Numbered from the stretch's first letter, positions 52,651-63,245 are shown. The stretch: DNA of 64,000 nt from Branchiostoma floridae (GCF_000003815.2 NC_049995.1:2214154-2278153), one strand, 5' to 3'. The notes: generated by a model not told the origin, from the letters alone. Translations and numbers: made by a program.

Positions 52651-53420
52651 CCCAGCTGTGCGATTGGTTCCATCTTCCTAGCAGGTCTAGAAGCCAGACG
52701 CACCCGCAGTTCTTGTTATATGATATATTTGGACAGACCATGGCCTTAATCCTCGTTCGATCCGTCAATTGCTTTCAAACTGGTGAGAGCCTGTTTCAAC
52801 CCAAGTCATAAAAGATGTCAAAAGATGTTATTAATTATCTCCTTTCGTCGTCGAAAGAATAGCCGAAAAGTAAGCTCATACTATAGTTTGACAACTAGTC
52901 CTTCTACATAGCCAACTCGTCTTCTAAATCATTTAGCCAATTTCTACTATTCTTTACGGGACATTTGTGGGGCTAGTGCGACCAGTGTTGGGGACCGGTG
53001 AAATGAAATGGCAGTAGAGCCCACACAAGCAGATATCGACGCATTCCTGTCCGTATCTAGAGCCTGTCGCGACCCTAAACCTGGTAGCCTGGATACTAAA
53101 TCGCCGATCTCAATGATATATCTACTTCTTCTTGATAAACCCGATATCGATCGTGTCAAGGTCTAAGCCATGAGGACCTGCCGTAGAGTTTCCTTGTTGG
53201 CCCAACCTGGCCTATGTTACTATATGTAGGCCCTGGAAACAGTCTGGCATCCAGGCTATAAACTTGGGTACCAGGCGCGAAGGATGGTCAATCTTTCGGC
53301 TACCGTACGTTCTAGGCTATATACCCGCCGAGTTAGCCCTCCCGTGGGACAACAGTAGCCTTCAAGATCAACATACCCTGCAGCCACAGAACGAGTCTGA
53401 GACCGGATTATTGTTCATCT

Positions 53421-53515
53421 CACGGTGTGTGCATAGACGACATTCCGACCGCCGGGAGGACGGCCGTCCGATCCGTGTCTTGCGGGCGGCCCAGCGTTGG
53501 TCTGCGGTGGTCTCC
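53421..53515. repeat. Direct repeat copy 1 (partner 53814-53905)
   Basis: CGGTGTGTGCATAGACGACA, TTCCGACCGCCGGGAGGACG, CGGGCGGCCCAGCGTTGGTC. The second copy sits at 53814 with scattered changes and no net frame shift. Confidence 0.75.
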
Positions 53516-53713
53516 ACTAGACTGACTACGCTGGCCATTATGTTTGTATTTTTACATGTCATATGTCCAGGAAGCTTAGCTGAGCCTGAGTACAAGTTGT
53601 TGCTTTTTTTTGTTAGTATGTCAGCTAATGAACAAATAATGCATCCAAAGAACAAGAGGAGTCGGTCGGCCTCGTCTTCGGAGGGGAAACATGAACCTAA
53701 GCCGCAGTAAGCG

Positions 53714-53806
53714 TCGACTGACTCCCCTGGCCAATTTCCCGATTTTTTTGCCGAATTTTACGATCCCTGCACCCCCATATCCTATAGGAAGGCCTGGTGG
53801 AGGCGT
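53714..53806. mobile_element. Half element of the TAGCCTCCACCAGGCCTTCC family, inverted
   Basis: GACTCCCCTGGCCAATTTCC, GCCGAATTTTACGATCCC, then AGGAAGGCCTGGTGGAGGC: the left third of the family in reverse orientation, next to direct repeat copy 2. Confidence 0.75.
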
Positions 53807-53813
53807 TTATTAC

Positions 53814-53905
53814 ACGGTGTGTGCCTAGACGACATTCCGACCGCTGGGGGGACGTACGCCGCGTCCGTGTCGAACGGGCGGCCCAGCGTCGGCCCGCGGC
53901 TTCCT
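53814..53905. repeat. Direct repeat copy 2 (partner 53421-53515)
   Basis: CGGTGTGTGCCTAGACGACA, TTCCGACCGCTGGGGGGACG, CGGGCGGCCCAGCGTCGG. Confidence 0.75.
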
Positions 53906-54078
53906 CTAACAGGGGACGCGGTGCCCTGATTATCCACGGCGGCTTTAGGACGGATAAGGAAGGCTCTCCCCGTGCCCCTGTTGTATTTTGAGGACGTTAT
54001 CAGATCGATTATTGCCAGTAATCTGTTTGCGCACGCCTGGAGTCTCGCAGGGCTCCGCCACGATCTACAACGATTAGA

Positions 54079-54565
54079 TTCGACACGTCTGAAACACTGT
54101 AGCGTGTGGTGCCACATCATTCATAATTGCTATAGCTAGCCTGCGTGGCAGCCCCCGAACTCAATAATGACCATCGTGTTTATCAGGGTCTAATGTGAAT
54201 CTGAGGGCCCCGCCACGAAAACAAGCCAATCCATAACGATTACAGTCGACATGTCTGAAACACTGTAGCGAGCGTGTGGTGCCGCCCAATTGAACATATT
54301 CATTCAAAAAGTGTATATATAGCTATCCTGGATGTCAACCCCCAATGGCCCAAACTCAATAATATTCATCGTGTTTATCAGGGCCCCGACACGAAACCAA
54401 GCCAATCCACAGCGACTAGCTTCGACATATCTGAAACACTGTAGCGTGTGGTGGCTGGTGCTGCCCAATTGTACATATCATATTCAAAAAGTGTATATAG
54501 CTATCCTTGATGTCAGCCCCCAATGGCCTTAACTCAATAATATTCATCGTGTTTATCACGGTTTA
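54079..54565. repeat. Tandem repeat, ~170-bp unit, three copies
   Basis: GACA(C/T)(G/A)TCTGAAACACTGTAGC starts at 54079, 54249 and 54424, followed by GTGTGGTG, GCCCAATTG, AGCTAT, CCCC(A/G)A and CAATAAT...ATCGTGTTTATCA. Confidence 0.9.
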
Positions 54566-54663
54566 AGTGAGTATCTGTTGTAGAATTCATTTGATAGCAT
54601 ATTTGCCCTAGACTAGAGCAGAAAAGTTGGCTTGTGTGAGCACTGAAAGCAGCCTTGCATCCA

Positions 54664-54712
54664 TGCTAGTGTGTAGCATGCTAGTGTGTAGCATGCTAGT
54701 GTGTAGCTGACG
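54664..54712. repeat. 15-bp tandem repeat
   Basis: GCTAGTGTGTAGCAT three times, the last ending in CTGACG. Confidence 0.85.
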
Positions 54713-55693
54713 CTGTGTGTTCAAAATGACTGTACTTCCACTGAAGTTTTAGTAGGGGCCCTTTCTATCTAGTCGACTTGTCGTCAGCTCGTCTAACCTC
54801 CGAGATTTGATCAGACAAGGCTTTTTGTCGTACATACTTTGAATGCATGTTCTGTACGGGGATTAACTTTCTTTACAGCGAGTCTCGGCAGCTTTTATAC
54901 TTTCTATGAGACACACTTGGTTTTATCTCTTGTGGAAATCTTGGTTTTGGGTACTGAAGACATATGGGTCCCGGGTCTTCAACTAAGTACTGAATCCAAA
55001 ACAACTTGCAATCGAACACTTGCTACTGTTACTTTCTTGTGGTAGAATATAAGACTAACAGTTAAAACTAGATCGCCGAACCTTTCTCACCCAACTGTAC
55101 GCACCTCCCATGTTATTATTTAGGCCCATATAGAAAAGAAACGAGACATTTGCATGGTTCAAAGTTTGTGACATTATATTCACACGGATTCCTGTTCTCA
55201 GTCATATACAATTTTACAACAGGGCAAAATAAAATTTCTTTACTTCTGATGTAGAAAAATACAAAAGAACCACAAAACACAAAACGTTACACTCAGACGA
55301 AGAAACAAACGATTTGTCCAATGGTAAATGTGGTTACAAAATTGTCAAAAGTTTGATTGCAGAAGCTCGCACATGATTGGCTACTACACTGATTGATACA
55401 CAGAAATTGAATTCATGATTGGTTCCTATGGCAATTAAATTAACGTGGCTATAACCGTCATATCAAATGATTTACTACCTAACGCTTGACCTTGCAAAGT
55501 AATGCAAGCAAGGCAATGACTAAAACGTCTGGACACACAAGACCTGCTTGTCACACGGTCTTGGACTTGGTATGACCGGACGAAAAACAAGTAGACGCTA
55601 CTATCATCAACTCTTCTTTCACATTTTGGTCTGTTAGTGATATTTTCAATATTTACAGCAGTCTATGGACAAGTCCAACAACAGAGTTTATGT
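54713..55693. other. Hey 3' flank, no coding feature
   Basis: AT-rich; presumably includes the Hey 3'UTR. No minus-strand AATAAA could be fixed close to the stop codon. Confidence 0.5.
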
Positions 55694-56262
55694 TCAGTAG
55701 GCGTTAACTTCCGACCCCCAAGGCCTGTACGGTTTGGTGATGATCTGTGATTGCGTTGTACTGGTGGTACCATAGCCAGTGGGGGACAGATGGAGCGTGT
55801 TGAAGGTGACGGGAAACTGCGTAGAGGAGATGAGAGTCGGCGAGATTTGCGCTGTTGAGGAAGCCGGGACGGAGGCTGCCACAGGTAGATGCGCGGAGGT
55901 CTTGAGATAGGTGTTGGGGGTGGAGCAGGCGATGGCTGCGGGTTGGCGCGGTGGCTCGTGTAGAGAGGTGGCGTGGAGAAGGCCCTGGGCATCCGGCGCG
56001 GCTTGGACCGACGCGAACTGCGGGTGGGGCGCGGTGACTCCGTTGACGTTCCACGGGGACGTATGTCGCATCCCCGCCGCCGCCACGACTTGGGCCTCCC
56101 GCTGCGCCGCGATGCACTGGAGGTGGTTCATCAGGCGGATACGTAGGGGGTCTTGGATGTCGAGGCCCTCTATTGTCACCATGTATCTGGCCACCTCGTT
56201 GGCGCACTCCCTGAACCCGATCCCGCGGTAGTCAATGAAGTGATCGTCGTAGGCATGGTAAC
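55694..56262 (-). CDS. Hey: Hey exon 5 (Orange domain, tail, YRPW)
   Basis: 569 bp from acceptor ATTTTCCAG to TGA 55696. Holds the whole Orange domain, a 110-residue Ala/Pro/Ser/Thr-rich repression region and KPYRPWG with the final SEVNAY, comparable to the vertebrate terminal motif. The GC-rich opposite-strand frames are shadows. Confidence 0.96.
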
Positions 56263-58256
56263 CTGGAAAATACACGGGGGAAAACTTGGTTAGAGACCAC
56301 GCGAATGAGAAACTTTATTGTGATACCCTTTTAAAATAGCCATATTCAGAACTAGTCTTCCAGGGTTCGAAATTCGAACAATAAAACATGCAAGTACGGC
56401 AAAGACATATAAATATAGATTAAAGATCAAAATTAAAGACACAAACACAGAGACCGTGCCAATGAGTGAGTAATCCTTATCATTGTCATATCGCAACTAA
56501 AATTTGACTCTAACAAACACAAGCTAAGAGGGTGGTGGACAAATTCCACAACACTGCATCTGCCGTGTCTGAAATTAATCGAGAACGATCGTTTCAGAGA
56601 TAACCGTGATATAATAGAACATGTGGTTTTCCTCAAAGAGATAGCACACAACAATACCACATAGAGTACCAGTGGAGTTAATCGTCCTAACAAAAGAAAG
56701 ACCCAAAGGACGACCCATTTTCTAACGGATAACAAGATCACACAACGTCTAAAATAAAAACTTTAAACACTCATATAACCTCCCTGATACCCCAGAGTGC
56801 CCATAATATCTAAAGACTCGATACTGAGTTTGATGAAACTGGACAAAAACTAATCTTCACGTATCATTCCCTCAACCGCTTTTTGACAGTTGAAATACAG
56901 TTCACCCACAAACTTCCGTTCCGATAAAAAAAAAGCGTCGTCAACAATGTAAGAAAACCTTTCATCTTTTAACGCCCATGTAAAGCTAAGCTACTGTAGT
57001 CTTGAGTATTGTGTATTCAAGTCTTCCGCATTTGAATGAGAGAGAGAAAAGCCCTTGACGGACGTCAGAGGTTCGATAGGCGAGTGAAAAGCCGCCTGAG
57101 AACACTACAGGCACCCGCGGCCCTTTCTAACGACTGAAAGGGTTTTGCCGAAATCTCAACAGTCGCCACAATGCCGGCGGGCGTACACTTACACGGCCGG
57201 GCCTTTAGGACACAACCCGGCCACTTAACGTAAGAAAATAGAGGCCGCTATCCCACGGTATCGCTTACACGAGTCTGCTTGTCTTGACAAACATGCATTA
57301 CGCCTTAGCTCTCAGCCAACACCGCGATATCCGCGCACTATTTATTAAAACTTAACCGTTCTTAACAAGACAAAAGGAGGACGAGCTTTACCTTTCGCGG
57401 CCAGCATTTTCAGGTAGTCCACAGTCATCTGCAGGATTTCCGCTTTCTCCAACTTGGCTGACCCCTGGTGGATGAAAACAAGCACAGAGCGTTGGTCGGC
57501 GTGAAGCCATACAAAGGGCAAGGCAGGTGTCATACCGTGCTATACCCTCTAGCAAAACGTTTTTACGACAACGTGAAAACAACAAAGGTGCGAGCCAGAC
57601 AACAAGAGCGGCGTGACCTAGGGAAACAGGACCGGTAAAGCCACCGTGTACTAGTATTCTTGCGGTCCAAATTGATATAACAGAAGCGGAAGTGGGGAGG
57701 AAACTCTAAACCGTGAGAAAAAGAGAGAAGGCACAGTCAAATCTTTGTCGAAATTATAATATTATACCGTACCTGTTTTTCGAAAGCGGTGGGGACGAGT
57801 CGTCGAAGCTCGGCAAGACAATTGTTGATCCGATCGCGGCGTCTCTTCTCAATAATCTGCAAACGATGAAGGATTACCGCGGTAAGCATACACACCAATT
57901 GTTGCTCATTCAATAAACATCAGCAAAAGTGAATAAAAAGTGTAAAAATTGAAGGGAGGAATGTTATATATAGGACACTTACCCCTCGTCGCTTCTTTCT
58001 TGAACTCATCTGGCAACTTTGGCTGGGGGACCTGTAGAGGAAACAACAGAATGACACGCGTTAGACAAGCGGCGCTAAATATCTCTAACCCCTCAACGGC
58101 CTTGCGGCACGTGTCACCCAGAATCAACGCCAAAATATTTCCAAAAAACTCAGAAAAAAATATTGAATAAACCACTGAGGATTAAACCTACCCCTTCGTC
58201 TCTTCGAAAACGCTGTCGTCTTCGCTCTCGATGCTATCGGAAAAGGACCGCTTCAT
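55694..58256 (-). CDS. Hey: Hey, bHLH-Orange transcriptional repressor with YRPW motif (complete)
   Basis: Exons 58256-58192, 58031-57983, 57856-57773, 57464-57392 and 56262-55694 join to 279 codons plus TGA with consensus sites. The acidic-Ser N-terminus is [15 protein letters not shown]. The basic region and helix 1 span residues ~33-66 ([34 protein letters not shown]) with Gly where Hes proteins have Pro, the Hey hallmark. Helix 2 is at 67-91 ([19 protein letters not shown]). The Orange domain follows ([43 protein letters not shown]). A Pro/Ser/Thr-rich stretch leads to [13 protein letters not shown], the YRPW plus terminal motif. Vertebrate HEY1/2/L bind E-boxes as dimers with HES or each other, repress in the nucleus downstream of Notch, and act in heart, vessel and somite development. 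CSL sites upstream fit Notch control. Confidence 0.97.
57392..57464 (-). CDS. Hey: Hey exon 4 (helix 2)
   Basis: 73 bp, acceptor ATCCACCAG, donor AAGGTAAA, phase 0 to 1. Encodes [19 protein letters not shown] then MLAAK. Confidence 0.95.
57773..57856 (-). CDS. Hey: Hey exon 3 (basic region, helix 1)
   Basis: 28 codons, phase 0 to 0, acceptor GTTTGCAG, donor CAGGTACG. Encodes [17 protein letters not shown] then [11 protein letters not shown]; contains the Glu and Arg residues that contact the E-box. Confidence 0.95.
57983..58031 (-). CDS. Hey: Hey exon 2 (pre-basic region)
   Basis: 49 bp, acceptor CTCTACAG, donor GGGGTAAG, phase 2 to 0. Encodes [16 protein letters not shown], the end being the start of the DNA-binding basic stretch. 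The alternative frame ([12 protein letters not shown]) would break the bHLH and is rejected. Confidence 0.88.
58192..58256 (-). CDS. Hey: Hey exon 1
   Basis: ATG 58256-58254; 21 codons plus two bases, donor GGGTAGGT, phase 2. Encodes [15 protein letters not shown] then VFEETKG. The Met-Lys-Arg start matches vertebrate HEY proteins (MKR). Confidence 0.9.
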
Positions 58257-58351
58257 GGTGGACGGGTGTGGTAGTGAGTTGGGTACTTGGCGCGGAACGA
58301 TTCGCAGACACGTCCTCACTCTGCTGAGTCTGAACTCGAAATGCCGGCCCG

Positions 58352-58550
58352 TTCCCACGGTTGGGCTCAATAAAAAATTTCGAGTGTGTGAAATCCACCC
58401 CTCCCCAGCGGGCATGGCGCAGTGATTGACAGGCAATCAGCTGTTCAACATGCCCCTTCTGTGCGATGCGGCGTTCTGATTGGCTGCCGTGATCCCAGCT
58501 GAGCGCTCGCGGCGGTGCGACGCACGACTTGCACACGCTGGCCGTGGGAA
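58352..58550. promoter_or_regulatory. Hey proximal promoter with two convergent CSL/Su(H) sites
   Basis: TTCCCACG at 58352-58359 (CGTGGGAA on minus) and CGTGGGAA at 58543-58550 on plus, both perfect YGTGGGAA sites, 96 and 287 bp upstream of the Hey ATG. An inverted CCAAT (GATTGG, ~58479) and GACCAATCAGCGCGC (58571-58585) lie close by. Sequence motifs only; binding is inferred from the known Notch dependence of Hey genes. Confidence 0.7.
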
Positions 58551-58988
58551 CGCTCCCGGCCGACCTCGTGGACCAATCAGCGCGCGCTCCCGGTTTCTGC
58601 GGGCTGACAGCCCTTTCTCGCTTGGCTGAACAGTTCACCAAATATACCGTGTGAACCGAGTTTCCTCGATTTTAGCCCGCAGTTTCTCCGCGAAAATCCC
58701 GAAAATTCAGGTCATAGGTACGCGTTTCGGTTGTTCGTGTCGTTGCCGTGGTAACGGACGAGTTTCTCGTCCCGAAATATTTTTGTATCTCGGCTATTTT
58801 GGATTTATTGTCAAGAATGCGCGGAATCGAAGACAAATGTTGTCTTTACAACCCCACCGCGCCTGTTTGCAACCCGTCTCCACGATACGTCAACGGGTCG
58901 ACTCACTACAAACTTGACTCGGCCAAATTCAACAAAATATTCACGAGAAGTCGCGAAAAACTCGCACTTTTTCTTCCGAAAGAAGCCT

Positions 58989-59219
58989 TTCCCACGGTCC
59001 AACCACTGTTTATTTATTTTTAGCTTTCACATGCAAAGAGCACACGTGATCAAATTAAGTCTAATTAGTAACAGCCGGTCGTTGACAGGAGTTATCAAGA
59101 CGTCGGTGCTCGGTGTCTTCAGGGCACGACTGTTGGGCGGCTCGGGGGCTTGCCAAATGTCTCCAAAGCACGCACTGCACGCACCCGTGTCTAACACCTT
59201 TCACTCAAACTTTCCCACA
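58989..59219. promoter_or_regulatory. Two further CSL sites upstream of Hey
   Basis: TTCCCACG at 58989-58996 and TTCCCACA at 59212-59219, both minus-oriented like the gene. A CACGTG E-box lies between (~59043), a sequence Hey itself can bind. Confidence 0.55.
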
Positions 59220-59249
59220 AGCTCCCTTGCCACCTTCCCCCTCCTCCCC

Positions 59250-59556
59250 TAGCCTCCATCAGGCCTTCCTACGGGGGTACGGCGATCAAAATGATCGGGA
59301 AATTGGCCAGGGGAGTCAGTCCATGGCTCCTAGCCTGGTATCCAGCCGTATTATAGCTCCCGAATCTCTTCTGTCCTCTCCGCAAGCAGAAGCTCTATTA
59401 TAAATACGGCTGGATACCAAGATACATGGCTCCATGATGCTAAGGTAAATGTTTCCCCTTTTGCGGCCGGCCAACTCTCTCTGGTTGCAAAACTCCCTAG
59501 CAAATTATTCTCCCTGTATAATTAAAAATCCAGTGTAGTCAGTCTGGTAGAGACTA
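59250..59556. mobile_element. TAGCCTCCATCAGGCCTTCC element interrupted by a foldback
   Basis: TAGCCTCCATCAGGCCTTCC, GGGAAATTGGCCAGGGGAGT; after the insertion GCCAACTCTCTCTGGTTGC, CCCTAGCAAATTATTCTCCC and GGTAGAGACTA. Confidence 0.88.
59331..59424. mobile_element. 94-bp TAGCCTGGTATCCAGCC foldback with perfect 9-bp target duplication
   Basis: CATGGCTCC at 59322-59330 and 59425-59433, exact. Arms TATCCAGCCGTATTATAGCT / TATAAATACGGCTGGATACC. Nested in 59250-59556. Confidence 0.92.
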
Positions 59557-59559
59557 CCC

Positions 59560-61080
59560 CTCCCTAACGCTCCTGTCAACCGTGCCTAACCTCTCGCCAC
59601 TCCGTGTAAGTTTTTCCCATGCTTAAAAATTCACAGATTACCCGAGCGAACAATGGTAGGCGGGCAACCACAATGGGAAGCCATTGTTTGGGTTCGGCCG
59701 GTGAGAGGCTGCGTTGTGCAGTTTCCTTTCAGTAGTGGAACTTGTAATTGTCTACTCATAATTGATAGTAAGAGGACGCGCTCGATGAATGCTGCCATTC
59801 ACGAAGAGAGAGAGAGTGGAAGGAAGGAAAAGCGCAGGGTTGGTTCGGGTCGGAAAGTTTATTTAGCGCAACAGTTCGCGGGCCGTGCATGCGTTGCACT
59901 ACGTAAACACCCGCCTCCAGATCTCAAACCGTCCATCAAACGAACGGGTTCGGTGCTACCCCCACGGGGTCGATCATCGGACGGCCGAGAAAAATTCCTC
60001 CGGTGAAGCCATACCCATCCCCCGGGGGAGGTGTCCGACACTTTACGGAGAGACAGCGGGGTTTATTATCTTTAGAGAGGTGTCAGGTCCAACAGATGGG
60101 ATGAATGGGGTTAGGCTTCGCGCCGCCATGGGAAACGACGGGTAACAATAGGATGATAGTTTTACAACTACGCTAATCGCCCAGGACTCTATCAGCGAGG
60201 TTTATAGTTGATTATGTTGTGAGACGACCTTCCAAGCGCGTTAGAGAAGCCTCGTTTGCTGCGAAATGTTGTTGTAAGTTTACCGAGGTGGAGAAACTCG
60301 GACGGGACATCTCGAAACGTCAAAACAAAACGTCTGCGACGCTTCAAACGGGAAACTTGTCTGTCAATGGGTTTTGTGACATGGTGCATTCATTATTACA
60401 AAGCTCCTTACAATGCTAAGAAATGGCAAGAAGGAGATAAACTTTTACTGCAGCATGTTCATTGTGGATTCATGTCAAAGAGCTAACAAAAGATAGAACT
60501 AAAAGGAAGGAGGAAAACTTAGATAATGAGGTCTAAACCTCGGATTAATGTATTTATCCAATATAAGAGTTTACATTACTGAAATGGTCTGAGATATCCC
60601 GCTAAGCTTACTTTAATAGTCTATGGCCTAAACGGATTCTCTGAAACAGAGCTAGTGAAAGTGAATTCGTGATAACATTTCTAAGAATTTCGATAACTGT
60701 TTTCTCCTTTTTTCTTCTTCTTTTTCCCCCAAAGACGTTTATCGTTCATCAGCCTGACGTGTGTACGTAATTGAAATGTCAGCGTAGTATAAGTGAACAT
60801 GTGAGAATAATTCCAATAATATCGAGCTAGAGTACTCTATTTTCTGTTTGTTTGTTTGTTGTTTTGTTTTTTTTCTTCATTCTTCCTTTTTTTCCAAGAC
60901 GCTTATCGTTTATCAGCCTGACGGGCGTACGTAATCGAAATGTCATGGCGTAGTATAAGTGAATCTGTGATAATATTTCTAAGAATATGGAGTTGTTTTC
61001 CACCTTTTTTCTTCCTTTTTTTCAAGACGTTTATCGTCTAAGGTAAGATTATCGTTAATCAGCCTGACGGGCGTACGTAA
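59560..61080. other. Hey far upstream DNA with a tandem repeat
   Basis: ATCGTT(C/T/A)ATCAGCCTGACG(T/G) followed by CGTACGTAAT(T/C)GAAATGTCA recurs at about 60741, 60905 and 61051 (periods 164 and 146), each preceded by TTTTTTCCAAGACG. The rest is unremarkable. Confidence 0.75.
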
Positions 61081-61085
61081 TTGAA

Positions 61086-61335
61086 ATGTCATGGCGGCCG
61101 GGCCGTCGCCTTGCCCCGCGCCGCTCCCGGCGTTCCCCCGGCCGGCGGTCGGGGGTGCTCGGCCGCCGCTCGGCAATTAGGAATGTCTGATCCCGGGGGG
61201 TGTCGGCCAATCAGCGCGCCCGGCTGGGTATCGGCGGTGACAGCGCAGGTATTTTCCCACAGCCCCGGCGGCCGCTTGTAATCGTATCGCCGTGCGACCG
61301 ACATGCGTTCGGGCAGACGCGCTCTTCCCACAGGC
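61086..61335. promoter_or_regulatory. CpG-rich block with CCAAT and two CSL sites
   Basis: CATGGCGGCCGGGCCGTCGC opens a GC-rich stretch. CCAATCAGCGCGC (61207-61219) is a 13-base match to the Hey proximal block (58573-58585), followed in both by (G)GTGACAG or (G)CTGACAG. TTCCCACA occurs at 61254-61261 and 61325-61332. Either an upstream enhancer or a second promoter; no gene is visible here. Confidence 0.5.
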
Positions 61336-61396
61336 GCGACTTCTCCCTCCGGGGACCAGCCAACCGTTCCCTGACCACTTTCGCGCGTATTTGTGC

Positions 61397-61588
61397 TAGT
61401 CTCTACCAGACACCGGGTCGCTGGAAAAATCGTAGAAATGGAACAAATTGAGGAGTAAACCGGCCAGAGGAGTATAGTTGGTTATGGAACAGCACGCGAC
61501 CTAGCCGGCTATAGTTCTCTGGCCGGCTCACTCCTCTATTTGTTCTATTTCTACGATTTTTCCAGCGACCCGGAGTCTGGTGAGACTA
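61397..61588. mobile_element. 192-bp foldback TAGTCTCTACCAGAC
   Basis: TAGTCTCTACCAGACACCGG, GTCGCTGGAAAAATCGTAGA, GGCCAGAGGAGTATAG pairs with its inverse ending GGTGAGACTA. Confidence 0.9.
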
Positions 61589-61935
61589 CGTATTTGTGCA
61601 AGCTCTCCAAACCTTCATCCAACCACAATAGCTGCTTCACAACCTGTTGTAAACTTCCCAACCGCCTCTTCAAGCAAAAAAGTTGTTAATCTAAACTCCT
61701 ACGTCGTGATCTATGGCGAGCAGGTACAAGATTTTTGGAGAAGATTATCACTTGGGTGTTAATGCGTCCCAGAAACCTGAGAGGCTGGGAGATAGCGCAG
61801 AAGAATTTTGTTTTCAGAAGTGCCAAAGTGATTCCGTATGTTGGATCACACGGACGGCACCTCGCGGCTTGTCTGACAACCTGTCTCTCGGCAGATGACG
61901 CAGGGAAGGAGAAGTAGGATCAAGTAGAAATCGGC

Positions 61936-62335
61936 TAGCCTCCAACAGGCCTTCCTACGGGGGTTTGGGGTCGTAGAATTGTGCAAAAACTGGGGAAAAT
62001 TGGCCAGAGGAGTCAGTCCACACTAGCCTCTACCAGGCTTCGTGGTTTGATGGTCTAATTGTCGAAATTGGACAAATAGAGTCACCGTACGCTAGGGGAG
62101 TCAGCCGGCCGAGAAGGTCCATTTTTTTTTTGGAGATGTCCCTAATCGGCCGACTGACTCCCCTAGCGTAGTATTTACTCTATTTGACCAATTTCTACAA
62201 TTAGACCACCAAACCACGAAGCCTGGTAGAGGCTAAGTCCACACCCCTGCGAGGCAAAACTTCCCTGGCAAATCATTATCCTCATAGTCTATAGTTATAA
62301 CAGCTAGCGTAAGTCTGCCAAAGAGTGAGAGACTA
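61936..62335. mobile_element. TAGCCTCCAACAGGCCTTCC element containing a nested foldback
   Basis: TAGCCTCCAACAGGCCTTCC...GGCCAGAGGAGTCAGTCC, then after the insertion AAAACTTCCCTGGCAAATCA and AGTGAGAGACTA. Confidence 0.85.
62024..62235. mobile_element. 212-bp TAGCCTCTACCAGGC foldback with perfect 9-bp target duplication
   Basis: AGTCCACAC at 62015-62023 and 62236-62244, exact. Arms run TAGCCTCTACCAGGCTTCGT, GGTTTGATGGTCTAATTG, CTAGGGGAGTCAGCCGGCCG. Nested in 61936-62335. Confidence 0.93.
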
Positions 62336-62833
62336 GGCAAAAGAAGCAGAAATCGGCCGCGAAATAGAGTGGAACAAGCAAAAGCAGTTACACCAAGGAG
62401 CTGTCGTCAACGTTGATAAAAGTTCATTGGCTTCATGGAGGAATGGTCAAAGTCAAAGCTAACTTCACTTATTTGCTCAATCACTATTAGTTTGTTATCT
62501 GCCATGAAGTTGAATGGGTGGACAACCACTGTGTTCCAGCCAAAAGGGAGTCTGCTTGAGACTACAAAAGTGGAGAGGGATGAAAACAGACGTGGCAAAC
62601 CAAAGTCTTACAAGTTGTTGTTTTGTCGCGTGTTTGCGGGTCGCCTTGGCGCATTGTGCGAGTGGCACATGAGAAAAGGTGCTAAATAGATTAGAGTGCG
62701 TGCGCGTGCCGGCATGTCACGACTGGTGTGATTTACCCAACCCGGCGGGTGTCGGACCCCCGTGGGGGCGGAGAACTCTGACCCGTACCCTCGTTTTTTT
62801 TATTCTTTCGGCCTCCCCAATGGTCCCAATATG

Positions 62834-63083
62834 GTAGTCTCTACCAGACTCCATAGGCGCTAGACTCCATAAGAAAACCAAAGAAATGGAACAAATACAG
62901 GTAAGCCGGCCAGAGAAGTACAGCCGGCTAGGGAGGAAATAATTGTTCTGGTCGGGCAAGGAGCTTTTATCAACTTGATAAAAGCTCCTTCGGTCAGCTG
63001 ACTCCCATAGTGTACTATGAGTATGAGTCTATTTGTCCAATTTCTACAATTAGACCACCGATCTACGAAGCCTGGTAGAGGCT
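62834..63083. mobile_element. Chimeric TAGTCTCTACCAGAC...GGTAGAGGCTA foldback
   Basis: Left arm from the 61397-type, right arm from the 62024-type (TTTGTCCAATTTCTACAATT, CTACGAAGCCTGGTAGAGGCT). The centre is AAGGAGCTTTTATCAACTTG with its inverse. Confidence 0.8.
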
Positions 63084-63096
63084 ATTAAAACGGTAA

Positions 63097-63234
63097 CAGT
63101 ACGCTAGGGGAGTCAGCCGGCAAGTAAAAACAACATCCTCACCGTGACTTCCCCCTAGCGTACTTACTATTGACTCTACATTTGTCCAATTTCTACACTT
63201 AGACCACCGATCCACGAAGCCTGGTAGAGGCTAT
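63097..63234. mobile_element. Partial duplicate of the preceding element's right part
   Basis: GTACGCTAGGGGAGTCAGCC...TTTGTCCAATTTCTACACTT, CACGAAGCCTGGTAGAGGCTA, again followed by TTAAAACGG as at 63085. A tandem partial copy. Confidence 0.75.
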
Positions 63235-63245
63235 TAAAACGGCCA

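Noticed and set aside
57983-58175. Alternative Hey exon 2 frame ([17 protein letters not shown])
   Set aside because: It does not keep phase with exon 1 or the bHLH exon; the [16 protein letters not shown] frame does both.
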